From assembly GCA_964536265.1 (NCBI GenBank), contig CAZHVV010000010.1:1-23465 (forward strand): DNA of 23,465 nucleotides. The letters run 5' to 3'. Of the stretch, positions 6,690 through 12,359 are shown one piece after another. Every line of letters begins with the position of its first letter. Position 1 is the stretch's first letter. Origin of the DNA: JAPUDS01 sp964536265. GTDB lineage: Bacteria > Patescibacteriota > Saccharimonadia > Saccharimonadales > Saccharimonadaceae. The notes below the pieces were generated by a model, which worked only from the letters and a program-made list of their open reading frames with translations, did no database searches and was not told the origin of the DNA. The position numbers were made by a program, and so were the translations under genes.

Positions 6690-7562
6690 ATGGACTGGCA
6701 CGTTTCGCTGTTACTTTTTTATGTGTTCGCGGTGTTTAAATCGTTGAGTCAACGCCGTTATTTGCGTAAAACCGGTCTGCCATCAAGCGTGGTCGCCTCG
6801 ATGAACTTCGTACTCGGCGTTTTTCCACTTGCTCTCGTCTTTGGATTGCTGCTACCCCACCACGTCAATTGGAGTTGGTGGGTTGTTGTTCTCCTCGTCG
6901 TCGAAGGATTTGCCATCGGCCTGTACAATAAACTGTCTGTCCGGGCCATCAAACGTTTACCTATATCCCTCTTTCAGACGCTCAACCAGTCAGGTACGAT
7001 ATTTATCATTCTGGGCGGCTGGATACTTCTGGGCGAGACGCTATCGATAGTGCAATTCATCGGAGTCACATTTATCCTTGCAGCTGCAGTGTTGTCCGCC
7101 TTCGCCGCAAAATCAAAGAAGCGGGAGCAAGCTATACAGCCCGGAACTATCAAACTTGTGATAATCGCCGCCATCATCATGAGCTTTGGCCTCATCACCG
7201 AAAAAGCTGCTCTGGGACATATGGATGTTGGTGCCTACTTTATATTTGGCATTGGTAGCCAAATGGTATTTGTGACACTCATAGCACTGAAAGACGTGAA
7301 CAAAAAAGTATGGAAAACGATATCCCGCTCAGACATACGCAACAACGTCGTTGTCGGCATGCTGGGCGCCCTCGCAGGTTTTTCCTACCTCTACACTGTC
7401 AATACGGCGGATAATATACCGCTCATCGCATCGCTCACTTCATTCGTCCTGCCCCTCACCGCGCTCGGAAGCTATTGGTTGCTTCATGAGCGCGAAGACC
7501 AAAAGAAACTCTGGGGTTCCATCGCGCTCGGTATGCTAGGTGTTATTATCACCGCGCTCTGA
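6690..7562 (+). CDS. EamA/DMT-family transporter
   Basis: A 290-residue membrane protein with ten predicted helices in two five-helix halves (about 1-140 and 150-290), the layout of drug/metabolite transporters. Each half ends with the usual signature: GGWILLGETLSIVQFIGVTF in the first and SYWLLHEREDQKKLWGSIAL in the second, where a glutamate in a short loop precedes the last helix. A basic loop (AKSKKREQ) joins the halves. Substrate cannot be told. It is divergent from the YitT-family gene. TAGGAT (6679-6684) lies five bases before the ATG and could be read as a -10 box or, through AGGA, as a weak Shine-Dalgarno. TGA stop. Confidence 0.85.
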   Translation: MDWHVSLLLFYVFAVFKSLSQRRYLRKTGLPSSVVASMNFVLGVFPLALVFGLLLPHHVNWSWWVVVLLVVEGFAIGLYNKLSVRAIKRLPISLFQTLNQSGTIFIILGGWILLGETLSIVQFIGVTFILAAAVLSAFAAKSKKREQAIQPGTIKLVIIAAIIMSFGLITEKAALGHMDVGAYFIFGIGSQMVFVTLIALKDVNKKVWKTISRSDIRNNVVVGMLGALAGFSYLYTVNTADNIPLIASLTSFVLPLTALGSYWLLHEREDQKKLWGSIALGMLGVIITAL

Positions 7563-7613
7563 TAAGAGGTTTGTCATGCCATCGTTATGCTAAATGCTTT
7601 TGCTTTAGGCTTA

Positions 7614-7629
7614 TGCTATACTTCGAAAT
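7614..7629 (+). promoter_or_regulatory. extended -10 leaderless promoter for the 7630 gene
   Basis: TGC-TATACT (7614-7622) ends 7 bases before the ATG at 7630. No -35 box and no Shine-Dalgarno site are evident. Confidence 0.62.
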
Positions 7630-7974
7630 ATGAAAAATACTCAACCAAAACGAATCCTCATAGCCCTGGTTGTTGGGCTGGCGCTCTCGCTTGTATCACT
7701 CTTTTACTTCACTCAGACAACGATAACTAGCGACATGCATGAGGCACAAGCAATCGGTGCAGCGGTCGTATCCCAAACTGTTCACGTAACTGTACATGGA
7801 TTCCCGTTCAGCGCTGTCGTACTAGAACGAGATGGTTCAATCAAATATATAACTACCCCACTCGTCATAGGCAACTGGATGCTATATTCTATTCTCGCCT
7901 TTATCGGACTTCAATTTTGGCGCCCAAAGTTAACATGCTTTTCAAGTTCTATGAGACTTTTAGGATATTTGTAG
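7630..7974 (+). CDS. two-helix membrane protein with an aberrant C-terminus
   Basis: A 114-residue protein of unknown function with helices at about residues 9-27 and 78-94 and an extracytoplasmic loop between them (SQTVHVTVHGFPFSAVVLERDG). The last 20 or so codons (after IGLQFW) lie antisense to the truncated restriction-enzyme remnant at 7911-8198, so the tail RPKLTCFSSSMRLLGYL is probably read-through into foreign sequence rather than the original end of the protein. This suggests that a deletion or insertion boundary near 7911-7922 removed its native 3' end. An extended -10 box sits directly before the ATG. Confidence 0.6.
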   Translation: MKNTQPKRILIALVVGLALSLVSLFYFTQTTITSDMHEAQAIGAAVVSQTVHVTVHGFPFSAVVLERDGSIKYITTPLVIGNWMLYSILAFIGLQFWRPKLTCFSSSMRLLGYL

Positions 7975-8198
7975 TATTTGGTAAGCTTTACTAAATATAG
8001 CTGTCTGACAATTTCTTCCGGTGCGCATTTTCCCGTGTTCGCATTGTATACAAGCTTCTCTTCGTCCATTTTTGAAATGGCTTTAATATAAAACTTGCCT
8101 TTGTCTTTTTCATAGATACTGATAGCCGACAAATCATCAAACATCAATAGTTCTTGTTCAGGATTTTTAAATATTTTTCTGAGAATTATTTCAGTCAT
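7911..8198 (-). pseudogene. remnant of a type I restriction enzyme N-terminal domain (HsdR-N-like)
   Basis: A 95-residue frame that reads like the start of the HSDR_N_2 domain found at the N-terminus of type I restriction subunits and related N6-methylase proteins: EEIVRQLYLVKLTKYYKYPK followed by LIELEKHVNFGR. In intact homologues this hydrophobic/acidic run leads into the catalytic strands (x-D-...-E-x-K), but here the frame stops two codons after FGR, so no nuclease centre, helicase or translocase is present. The start is supported by TATACT (8210-8205) six bases upstream of the ATG at 8198. It may still be expressed as a stub. The break coincides with the 3' end of the convergent membrane gene. 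Confidence 0.65.
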
Positions 8199-8210
8199 AA
8201 TGCTAGTATA
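8199..8210 (-). promoter_or_regulatory. -10 box of leaderless promoter for the HsdR-like remnant
   Basis: TATACT on the minus strand (8210-8205) ends six bases before the ATG at 8198. Confidence 0.6.
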
Positions 8211-8259
8211 TCCTCTGTTTCACACTTTTCCTAGGTTGGTGCTGGTACTCAATGAAGAA

Positions 8260-8871
8260 TTATTCGCTGACTTCAAGGCGTCGTCGTCGCTCATCTAGCG
8301 TTTCTCCCTCGTAAACCCAGTAGTCGGTGCCAGAGACAGCATTTCGATAACCTAGGACTTCCTGTGCAGCAGTAGATAAGCTAGTCGCTTTGCCATTAAA
8401 CTCGATGCTTTCTGAACCTGCGCGACCAATCACTCTGACTCTTATGTTCTCGTTACGACTGAAGTACAATTCGGCGCCGAGCGGAATGTCCACCATATCA
8501 AAGTTAAATCTACTTCGCATTTGCCGCGCAATGTCGAGCGACTTTTGGTCTTCGGCAGAATCGACGATGTCAGCATGTGGAGTAATCTCTTCAATTTGCG
8601 CAAGTCTCAATGCCGCGACTACCCGTTCCGGGTCGATGGAAAAGAATTCTCGTCTTGGGTTAACGCGGTTATTGTCGAACGCGTCGTGCAACTGGTGTTC
8701 CACGAAATTTGCACTCGCGACCGTGCACGCATAAAATACCGTAAATGGTAGAGGAACACTCGTTGAGCTGCTTAGCTCTCGAACTCGTTGCTCGAGACTT
8801 GTGCTAGTTTTACCAATTTTGACGTAACCAGGCATCGCCTCGTTTGTGAGTATGTAGATAATCTCATTCAT
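8260..8871 (-). CDS. GIY-YIG (T5orf172/MUG113-type) protein with RAMA-like C-terminal domain
   Basis: About 203 residues. The N-terminal 85 or so match the T5orf172 branch of the GIY-YIG nuclease fold: YILTNEAMPGYVKIGKT, the arginine in LEQRVRELS, FYACTV, then VEHQLHDAF with the conserved glutamate and NPRREFFSID. The C-terminal 70 residues (VRVIGRAGSESIEFNGKATS, then LSTAAQEVLGY...SGTDYWVYEGETLDERRRR) resemble the RAMA domain, proposed to read modified DNA and often fused to restriction nucleases. It may be a modification-dependent restriction or DNA-processing protein; that is inference. The ATG at 8871 is preferred over GTG 8877 because TATACT (8885-8880) then gives the usual 8-base leaderless spacing. 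Its neighbour is a broken HsdR-like gene, hinting at a decayed defence locus. Confidence 0.78.
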   Translation of the reverse strand: MNEIIYILTNEAMPGYVKIGKTSTSLEQRVRELSSSTSVPLPFTVFYACTVASANFVEHQLHDAFDNNRVNPRREFFSIDPERVVAALRLAQIEEITPHADIVDSAEDQKSLDIARQMRSRFNFDMVDIPLGAELYFSRNENIRVRVIGRAGSESIEFNGKATSLSTAAQEVLGYRNAVSGTDYWVYEGETLDERRRRLEVSE

Positions 8872-8885
8872 TACCACTCAGTATA
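8872..8885 (-). promoter_or_regulatory. -10 box of leaderless promoter for the GIY-YIG gene
   Basis: TATACT on the minus strand (8885-8880) ends eight bases before ATG 8871. TAGAAA 17 bases upstream is a poor -35 candidate. Confidence 0.6.
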
Positions 8886-8918
8886 TCCCTCTAACCCCTG
8901 TTTTTCTAGCAAAATGAG

Positions 8919-9371
8919 TTAAAAACGAAACGAGCCGAGGTCAAGGTTTCTATCAGCTCCTGCAAAGGCAAGTTCTTTTCTAATAAGGCTCATGTCGAGG
9001 CCATCATCATATTGGCGAAAGGCACCATCACATGTTGTGTGTTTGCGACCACTTATATCGGTAGCGATAAATGTATTAGTATCGTCTGTGTAGCCCCAAA
9101 TTCCATCGATTAAGATACCCGGACATGGTTTAGCGCCTTGCATACGTTTTAAGTCATCATTCACGATTGTTACATCTACAGCGAGTCCTCCAAGTTTATT
9201 GCCTGAAAGACTGACTTGAACAGGGAGTTTAATAGCTTCTTGTCTGCGTTCAAGTCGAAGATATAACATAAGAATCTCATTATCCGTTAGATAACCCTCT
9301 TTGAGTCGTTGAGCAAATGCTGCTGTATACTCTTCAAAATCACATGCATTCGGTCGGTCTAACATTGCCAT
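8919..9371 (-). CDS. 150-residue hypothetical protein
   Basis: A soluble protein with no family I can name. The first half is helical and acidic (FEEYTAAFAQRLKEGYLTDN, then EILMLYLRLERRQEAIKL); the second half looks beta-rich with glycine turns (GILIDGIWGYTDDTNTFIAT, SGRKHTTCDGAF). No signal peptide or membrane helix is present. It is the third of four minus-strand genes, each with its own promoter-like sequence. The start at ATG 9371 is supported by a promoter whose -10 ends nine bases upstream. Confidence 0.7.
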   Translation of the reverse strand: MAMLDRPNACDFEEYTAAFAQRLKEGYLTDNEILMLYLRLERRQEAIKLPVQVSLSGNKLGGLAVDVTIVNDDLKRMQGAKPCPGILIDGIWGYTDDTNTFIATDISGRKHTTCDGAFRQYDDGLDMSLIRKELAFAGADRNLDLGSFRF

Positions 9372-9380
9372 AATCCCGAT

Positions 9381-9409
9381 ATTGTATACTCAAATGTAAC
9401 AGATGTAAA
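9381..9409 (-). promoter_or_regulatory. promoter of the 9371 gene, leaderless spacing
   Basis: On the minus strand TTTACA (9409-9404), a 17-base spacer and TACAAT (9386-9381), with the -10 box ending nine bases before ATG 9371. The -35 end lies inside a 23-bp block shared with the metK promoter region. Confidence 0.7.
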
Positions 9410-9439
9410 GCACGGGCTTTATGGCGATACTGCCGGCGA

Positions 9440-9880
9440 TTATAACTGAGATATGACAGAATGTCCCCAGCGACGAGCCCATTCTGTTCGTTCAGTGACG
9501 AGTGCAATTTCAACAAGGTTAGTGTCATATTGCTCGTCAATAACCAAGTCAACTTCAGTATATTCGACAGTCGTTGCTACTGACGGTGTTTCTTCGAATA
9601 CTGCCTCATCAATCACTGCTAATCCTGTCGCGACACCTATGATTCTTGAGGTTATATTCTCACGAGCTACGAAAAAATCCTTCCCTGCTTCTTGGCGCTT
9701 GAAACGCTCTAGGTCAGCTTCTGTGCGGATAGGCATTCGACCACCAATATGCGAGATAAGCAATGAAGAGACGGCGAAGTGTTCAGTAGTTGTCGTACCG
9801 TGCATATCGAACGGTTCGACGCTAAAACTAAATTCAGCCGAGTCTTCAGTAACCCCACCTGGTGCAAGTTCTGTAGTCAT
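9440..9880 (-). CDS. 146-residue hypothetical protein
   Basis: A soluble acidic protein without a recognised family. It looks mostly beta: alternating segments such as EFSFSVEPFDMHGTTTTEHF and VEYTEVDLVIDEQYDTNLVE, with one helix in the middle (RTEADLERFKRQEAGKDFF). No membrane segment or signal peptide. Similar size and position to the 9371 gene suggest the two may belong together, but I see no sequence similarity between them. The start at ATG 9880 is preceded by overlapping -10 candidates TATAAA (9894-9889) and TATAGT (9899-9894) on the minus strand. Confidence 0.68.
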   Translation of the reverse strand: MTTELAPGGVTEDSAEFSFSVEPFDMHGTTTTEHFAVSSLLISHIGGRMPIRTEADLERFKRQEAGKDFFVARENITSRIIGVATGLAVIDEAVFEETPSVATTVEYTEVDLVIDEQYDTNLVEIALVTERTEWARRWGHSVISQL

Positions 9881-9904
9881 ATATGCTTTTTATACTATAT
9901 TTCT
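9881..9904. promoter_or_regulatory. symmetrical divergent -10 region
   Basis: The sequence TATACTATA at 9891-9899 reads as TATACT on the plus strand (8 bases before an ATG at 9905) and TATAGT on the minus strand (towards the gene starting at 9880), giving one shared -10 for both directions. Confidence 0.45.
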
Positions 9905-10048
9905 ATGAGTAAATCAATAGATACGTACACGCGAGCACAAAAGGAACATCATACGCTTATACTTCCCAGGAAAATTCCGAGTGACCAAAATGTCCGTAGC
10001 GAGCAGTTTGTTCATACACAGGTCGGCGAAGTTCGAGGGCTTGAATGA
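9905..10048 (+). CDS. doubtful 47-residue frame opposite the metK 3' end
   Basis: ATG 9905 follows a plus-strand TATACT (9891-9896) by eight bases, the same spacing as real genes here, and the first 17 codons (MSKSIDTYTRAQKEHHT) lie outside metK. From 9957 on, the frame is simply the antisense of metK. It could be the 5' stump of a deleted gene or a chance frame; no family is recognisable. Confidence 0.22.
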   Translation: MSKSIDTYTRAQKEHHTLILPRKIPSDQNVRSEQFVHTQVGEVRGLE

Positions 10049-10946
10049 TACCGTTTGGTGTCAGGTCGTACCCATCAACAATTTCGTGCTTCCCGTCTAT
10101 GGTCACACTGGCTTCGAGCGGCTGATTGTACCCAATAGCATAGGCAAGGTGACAGATCACCTCCTGTGCTTTGCGCTGTTTCAGGTAGTCAAGCGCAATT
10201 TTCCGCGCCATGTATGCCGCGCTACGGTCAACTTTACTAGGGTCTTTGCCGCTAAAACACCCACCACCAATAGGAATAGCCGGACCGTAGTTGTCGACGA
10301 CCAATTTGCGGCCAGTCAGGCCAGCATCAGCGTCGAAACCGCCCTGGTGCCAGTCACCTGCGGGGTTAATATGAAGGACTGGGTTGCTGTTTCTTCCTTT
10401 GACGAAACATTTGCTCACATATGACTGCGTAGCCGCCCACTGTTTCACGGCCGCTTCTAGCTCGTTATGCGATGCATTTTGAAAGCTTGCAACAATTGAT
10501 GCCATTTCTTTACCTGCTATTGTCACCTGAGTCTTCCCATCGTATGGCCATTTCTCATACAAGTATTGATTTAGTCGTCGTGCAAGTACGACTTCGAGCG
10601 GCAAATATTCCGGTGTTTCGTCACATGCATAGCCAACCATGATTCCCTGGTCGCCTGCCCCGCCAGTATCGACGCCCTGGGCGATTTCTGGACTTTGTTT
10701 GACCAAGTGAATCGTGACGTCAATGTCTCCCGCGATGCGCTGGATTATCGGTTCGATGTCAGGATGCAAAGAGCTCGTAACCTCACCTGTTATGAACATT
10801 TTGCCGTGTCCACCGACTGTTTCGACGGCAACGCGTGCGTCCGGGTCGCCCGTGAGGTAGGCGTCGAGAATCGCGTCAGATATCTGGTCACATAGTTTAT
10901 CTGGGTGTCCTGGTGACACGCTCTCAGCTGTTTTATATGTACTCAT
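9957..10946 (-). CDS. metK: S-adenosylmethionine synthetase (MetK), compact form
   Basis: Cytosolic enzyme that makes S-adenosylmethionine from methionine and ATP. Conserved landmarks are present in order: ESVSPGHPDKLCDQISDAIL (about 8-27, catalytic histidine and metal-binding aspartate), KQSPEIAQGVD, GAGDQGIMVGYA (about 97-108), DAGLTGRKLVVDNYG, and GGGCFSGKDPSKVDRSAAY (about 227-245, phosphate-binding lysines; cysteine replaces the usual alanine or small residue). At 329 residues it is about 50 shorter than typical bacterial MetK, with trimmed loops in the middle and an end right after FSWEV, lacking the usual final tail. AAGGAG (10957-10952) lies six bases before ATG 10946. A SAM riboswitch and terminator control it, so product feedback is expected. 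Confidence 0.95.
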   Translation of the reverse strand: MSTYKTAESVSPGHPDKLCDQISDAILDAYLTGDPDARVAVETVGGHGKMFITGEVTSSLHPDIEPIIQRIAGDIDVTIHLVKQSPEIAQGVDTGGAGDQGIMVGYACDETPEYLPLEVVLARRLNQYLYEKWPYDGKTQVTIAGKEMASIVASFQNASHNELEAAVKQWAATQSYVSKCFVKGRNSNPVLHINPAGDWHQGGFDADAGLTGRKLVVDNYGPAIPIGGGCFSGKDPSKVDRSAAYMARKIALDYLKQRKAQEVICHLAYAIGYNQPLEASVTIDGKHEIVDGYDLTPNGIIQALELRRPVYEQTARYGHFGHSEFSWEV

Positions 10947-10976
10947 GTAGTTCTCCTTTTGTAATTCATTTGATAC

Positions 10977-11016
10977 TAAAAATCCGCCCTTTTGCTGGTT
11001 AGAGCGAAAAGCGCGG
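10977..11016 (-). terminator. riboswitch-controlled intrinsic terminator of metK
   Basis: On the minus strand, CCGC-G-CTTTT (11016-11007) pairs with AAAAG-G-GCGG (10993-10984), with one G-G mismatch, closing a 13-base loop; the run ATTTTTAG follows (10983-10976). It lies between the SAM aptamer and the metK ribosome-binding site, where an expression platform belongs. Confidence 0.75.
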
Positions 11017-11038
11017 GTTATATACTTCGTTGTTTTGA

Positions 11039-11137
11039 CATATCTTCCCTTTCTAGGGCTGAAAGAAGCACCGTGCCTGCACGAGGGCCGGTTGCTAGCG
11101 GGTTATAGAGTCAGATCTCTCGCCGCTTCTTGATATA
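11039..11137 (-). ncRNA. SAM riboswitch, SAM-I clan (SAM-I or SAM-I/IV variant)
   Basis: The metK leader folds as a SAM-I-clan aptamer on the minus strand. P1: TATATC (11137-11132) with GATATG (11044-11039). P2a: AGCGG (11127-11123) with CCGCT (11101-11097). P2b: AGAG (11120-11117) with CTCT (11110-11107), loop ATCTGA. P3: ACCGGCC (11092-11086) with GGC-A-CGGT (11077-11070), preceded by the conserved TAGCAACC. P4: CCCT (11058-11055) with AGGG (11050-11047), loop AGAA. The P2 loop bases CTGA (11114-11111) can pair with TCAG (11062-11059) in J3/4, the expected pseudoknot. Binding of SAM should favour the downstream terminator and lower metK expression. Exact subclass is uncertain because P2 and P4 are short. 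Confidence 0.85.
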
Positions 11138-11157
11138 AATTGTGATGTGCTGTTTCA

Positions 11158-11186
11158 AGTATACCCTGAGTGGCAAAAGCGCTCAA
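11158..11186 (-). promoter_or_regulatory. metK promoter
   Basis: On the minus strand TTGAGC (11186-11181), a 17-base spacer and TATACT (11163-11158). The transcript would start near 11151, about 14 bases before riboswitch P1, giving a leader of roughly 205 bases. Confidence 0.75.
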
Positions 11187-11222
11187 GTATAACAGATGTA
11201 AAGCGTAAACATTTCATATGTT

Positions 11223-11240
11223 TGCTACAATGAGTCATAG
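11223..11240 (+). promoter_or_regulatory. extended -10 leaderless promoter for the 11241 gene
   Basis: TGC-TACAAT (11223-11231) ends nine bases before the GTG at 11241. There is no Shine-Dalgarno site. Confidence 0.58.
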
Positions 11241-11843
11241 GTGAACGAATTAACTCTTGCTATCATCGGAATTTCGTCTGGCCTGCTCAGCCTGATTTCT
11301 ACCTTCCCGTATATCCGTGATATTTTCCGAAAGAAGACAAAACCTGAACGTGGAACGTGGTGGATATGGTCACTACTCAGTGTTGTCTTTCTTTTTGCTC
11401 AGTTTGACGCTGGCGCGACATGGTCACTTGGTCTGACGATTGGAGAAGTAGTCGGACTGTTGGTTATTGCAATCCTGTCACTTCGCTATGGGTATGGGAA
11501 ATTCGATACTCGTGATTCTATAGGACTCGTCATTGCGGTCATAGGAATTGTTGTGTGGCAGGTTACTGACAGCCCGCTGGCAGCTATTCTCATAGTTATG
11601 ATGGTTGATGTTGTGGCATATGGATTGACGCTCAGGAAGGCATGGCGAGCACCACGGACCGAGACACTTAGTTCGTGGGTTATGTCGGCACTTTCAGGAA
11701 TACTTGCGGTTCTTGCCGTCGGTGATGCCGGTTTTACAGTTTTGATTTATCCGTTATATGTCGCAGTATTTGATGGTTCTGTGACGTTGATTATTTCCTA
11801 TAGGCGTAAGGCACGCGCAAGACGCATGCACAAACAAATATAA
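11241..11843 (+). CDS. PQ-loop-like membrane protein
   Basis: A 200-residue protein with about six to seven helices arranged as two repeats. Each repeat has an amphipathic connector: TFPYIRDIFRKKTKPERGTW with a following WWIW (about 20-43) and DVVAYGLTLRKAWRAPRTET (about 122-141). The P-Y-x-x-D...K-T-x-P-x-x-x-T/S-W pattern is reminiscent of PQ-loop/SemiSWEET-type proteins, but the diagnostic PQ dipeptide is absent, so the assignment is tentative. Substrate unknown. It begins with GTG at leaderless spacing from an extended -10 box, is divergent from metK, and ends before a bidirectional hairpin. Confidence 0.7.
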   Translation: MNELTLAIIGISSGLLSLISTFPYIRDIFRKKTKPERGTWWIWSLLSVVFLFAQFDAGATWSLGLTIGEVVGLLVIAILSLRYGYGKFDTRDSIGLVIAVIGIVVWQVTDSPLAAILIVMMVDVVAYGLTLRKAWRAPRTETLSSWVMSALSGILAVLAVGDAGFTVLIYPLYVAVFDGSVTLIISYRRKARARRMHKQI

Positions 11844-11878
11844 AACTACCGACCAGTTTTCCGGGAGGTAGTTCGTTT
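11844..11878. terminator. bidirectional terminator, copy 1 of a repeated element
   Basis: AACTACC (11844-11850) pairs with GGTAGTT (11867-11873) around a 16-base loop, between the convergent genes 11241-11843 and msrB. The arms and 3' flank match the element at 14720-14749, with the same loop length but a different loop. Confidence 0.7.
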
Positions 11879-11884
11879 AACTGT

Positions 11885-12286
11885 TTATTCTTTCGGTGTA
11901 AAAGACAAGCTCACCGAGTTTACACAGTAGCGTTGCCCGCCTTTGTCTACCGGCCCATCATCAAACACATGCCCGAGATGTGCGTCGCAAGTTGCACAGC
12001 GGACTTCTGTGCGAATCATGCCGTGTGAGATGTCGGGCAATAACTTCACATTTGCCGCATCACTCGGTTCGGTAAAACTTGGCCAGCCACAACCACTGTC
12101 ATATTTCGCGTCTGCAGTAAAAAGTAGCGAATGACAATTGTTGCAGTAGTACTGCCCTTCGCGGAATTCAAGGTCGAGCGCACCAGAAAATGGCGGTTCG
12201 GTGCCACCTTCGAACATAACCTGTCGTTCCTCGTCAGTTAAATTCTCTCTAGGAGATGTCTTGTGGTTATCGGCTTTTTTACTCAT
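11885..12286 (-). CDS. msrB: peptide methionine (R)-S-oxide reductase MsrB
   Basis: A 133-residue cytosolic enzyme that reduces methionine-R-sulfoxide in proteins. Family landmarks in order: a substrate-side GGTEPPFSG, zinc-binding CNNC (about 48-51) and CATC (about 97-100), the GCGWPSF motif (about 65-71), HLGHVFDDGP (about 103-112), and the catalytic cysteine in RYCVNSVSL (about 119-127). Length fits a stand-alone MsrB without an MsrA fusion. TATACT (12308-12303, minus strand) lies 16 bases before the ATG at 12286, so the message has at most a very short leader and no Shine-Dalgarno. It is convergent with the 11241 gene across the hairpin at 11844-11878. Confidence 0.95.
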   Translation of the reverse strand: MSKKADNHKTSPRENLTDEERQVMFEGGTEPPFSGALDLEFREGQYYCNNCHSLLFTADAKYDSGCGWPSFTEPSDAANVKLLPDISHGMIRTEVRCATCDAHLGHVFDDGPVDKGGQRYCVNSVSLSFTPKE

Positions 12287-12344
12287 TGTTCTTGTATGTT
12301 CAAGTATATTACCTGCTCCTCTGTTTTTCTATGTTTCTTTCGGA

Positions 12345-12359
12345 TACAATATGAATAAT
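12345..12359 (+). promoter_or_regulatory. -10 box of leaderless promoter for the 12360 gene
   Basis: TACAAT (12345-12350) directly abuts an ATG at 12351, which would lie upstream of any transcription start. The next in-frame ATG at 12360 is nine bases downstream and is therefore the likely start. Confidence 0.6.

Noticed and set aside
6602..6701. Upstream part of the long minus-strand frame 6495-6701
   Set aside because: It overlaps the start of the EamA gene and has no promoter; only the last 35 codons have a -10 box at a sensible distance, and even those are listed as doubtful.
9779..10424. Plus-strand frames running through metK
   Set aside because: They are antisense shadows of a strongly conserved MetK; only the first 17 codons from 9905 lie outside it and these are listed as doubtful.
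10947..11240. tRNA or other structured RNA in the metK leader region
   Set aside because: The fold is explained by a SAM-I-clan aptamer and terminator; no GTTCGAATC-like T-loop or acceptor stem is present there or in the other gaps.
12201..12359. Upstream extension of the alpha/beta hydrolase
   Set aside because: It runs antisense through msrB, and the -10 box at 12345-12350 places the transcription start after the ATG at 12351.
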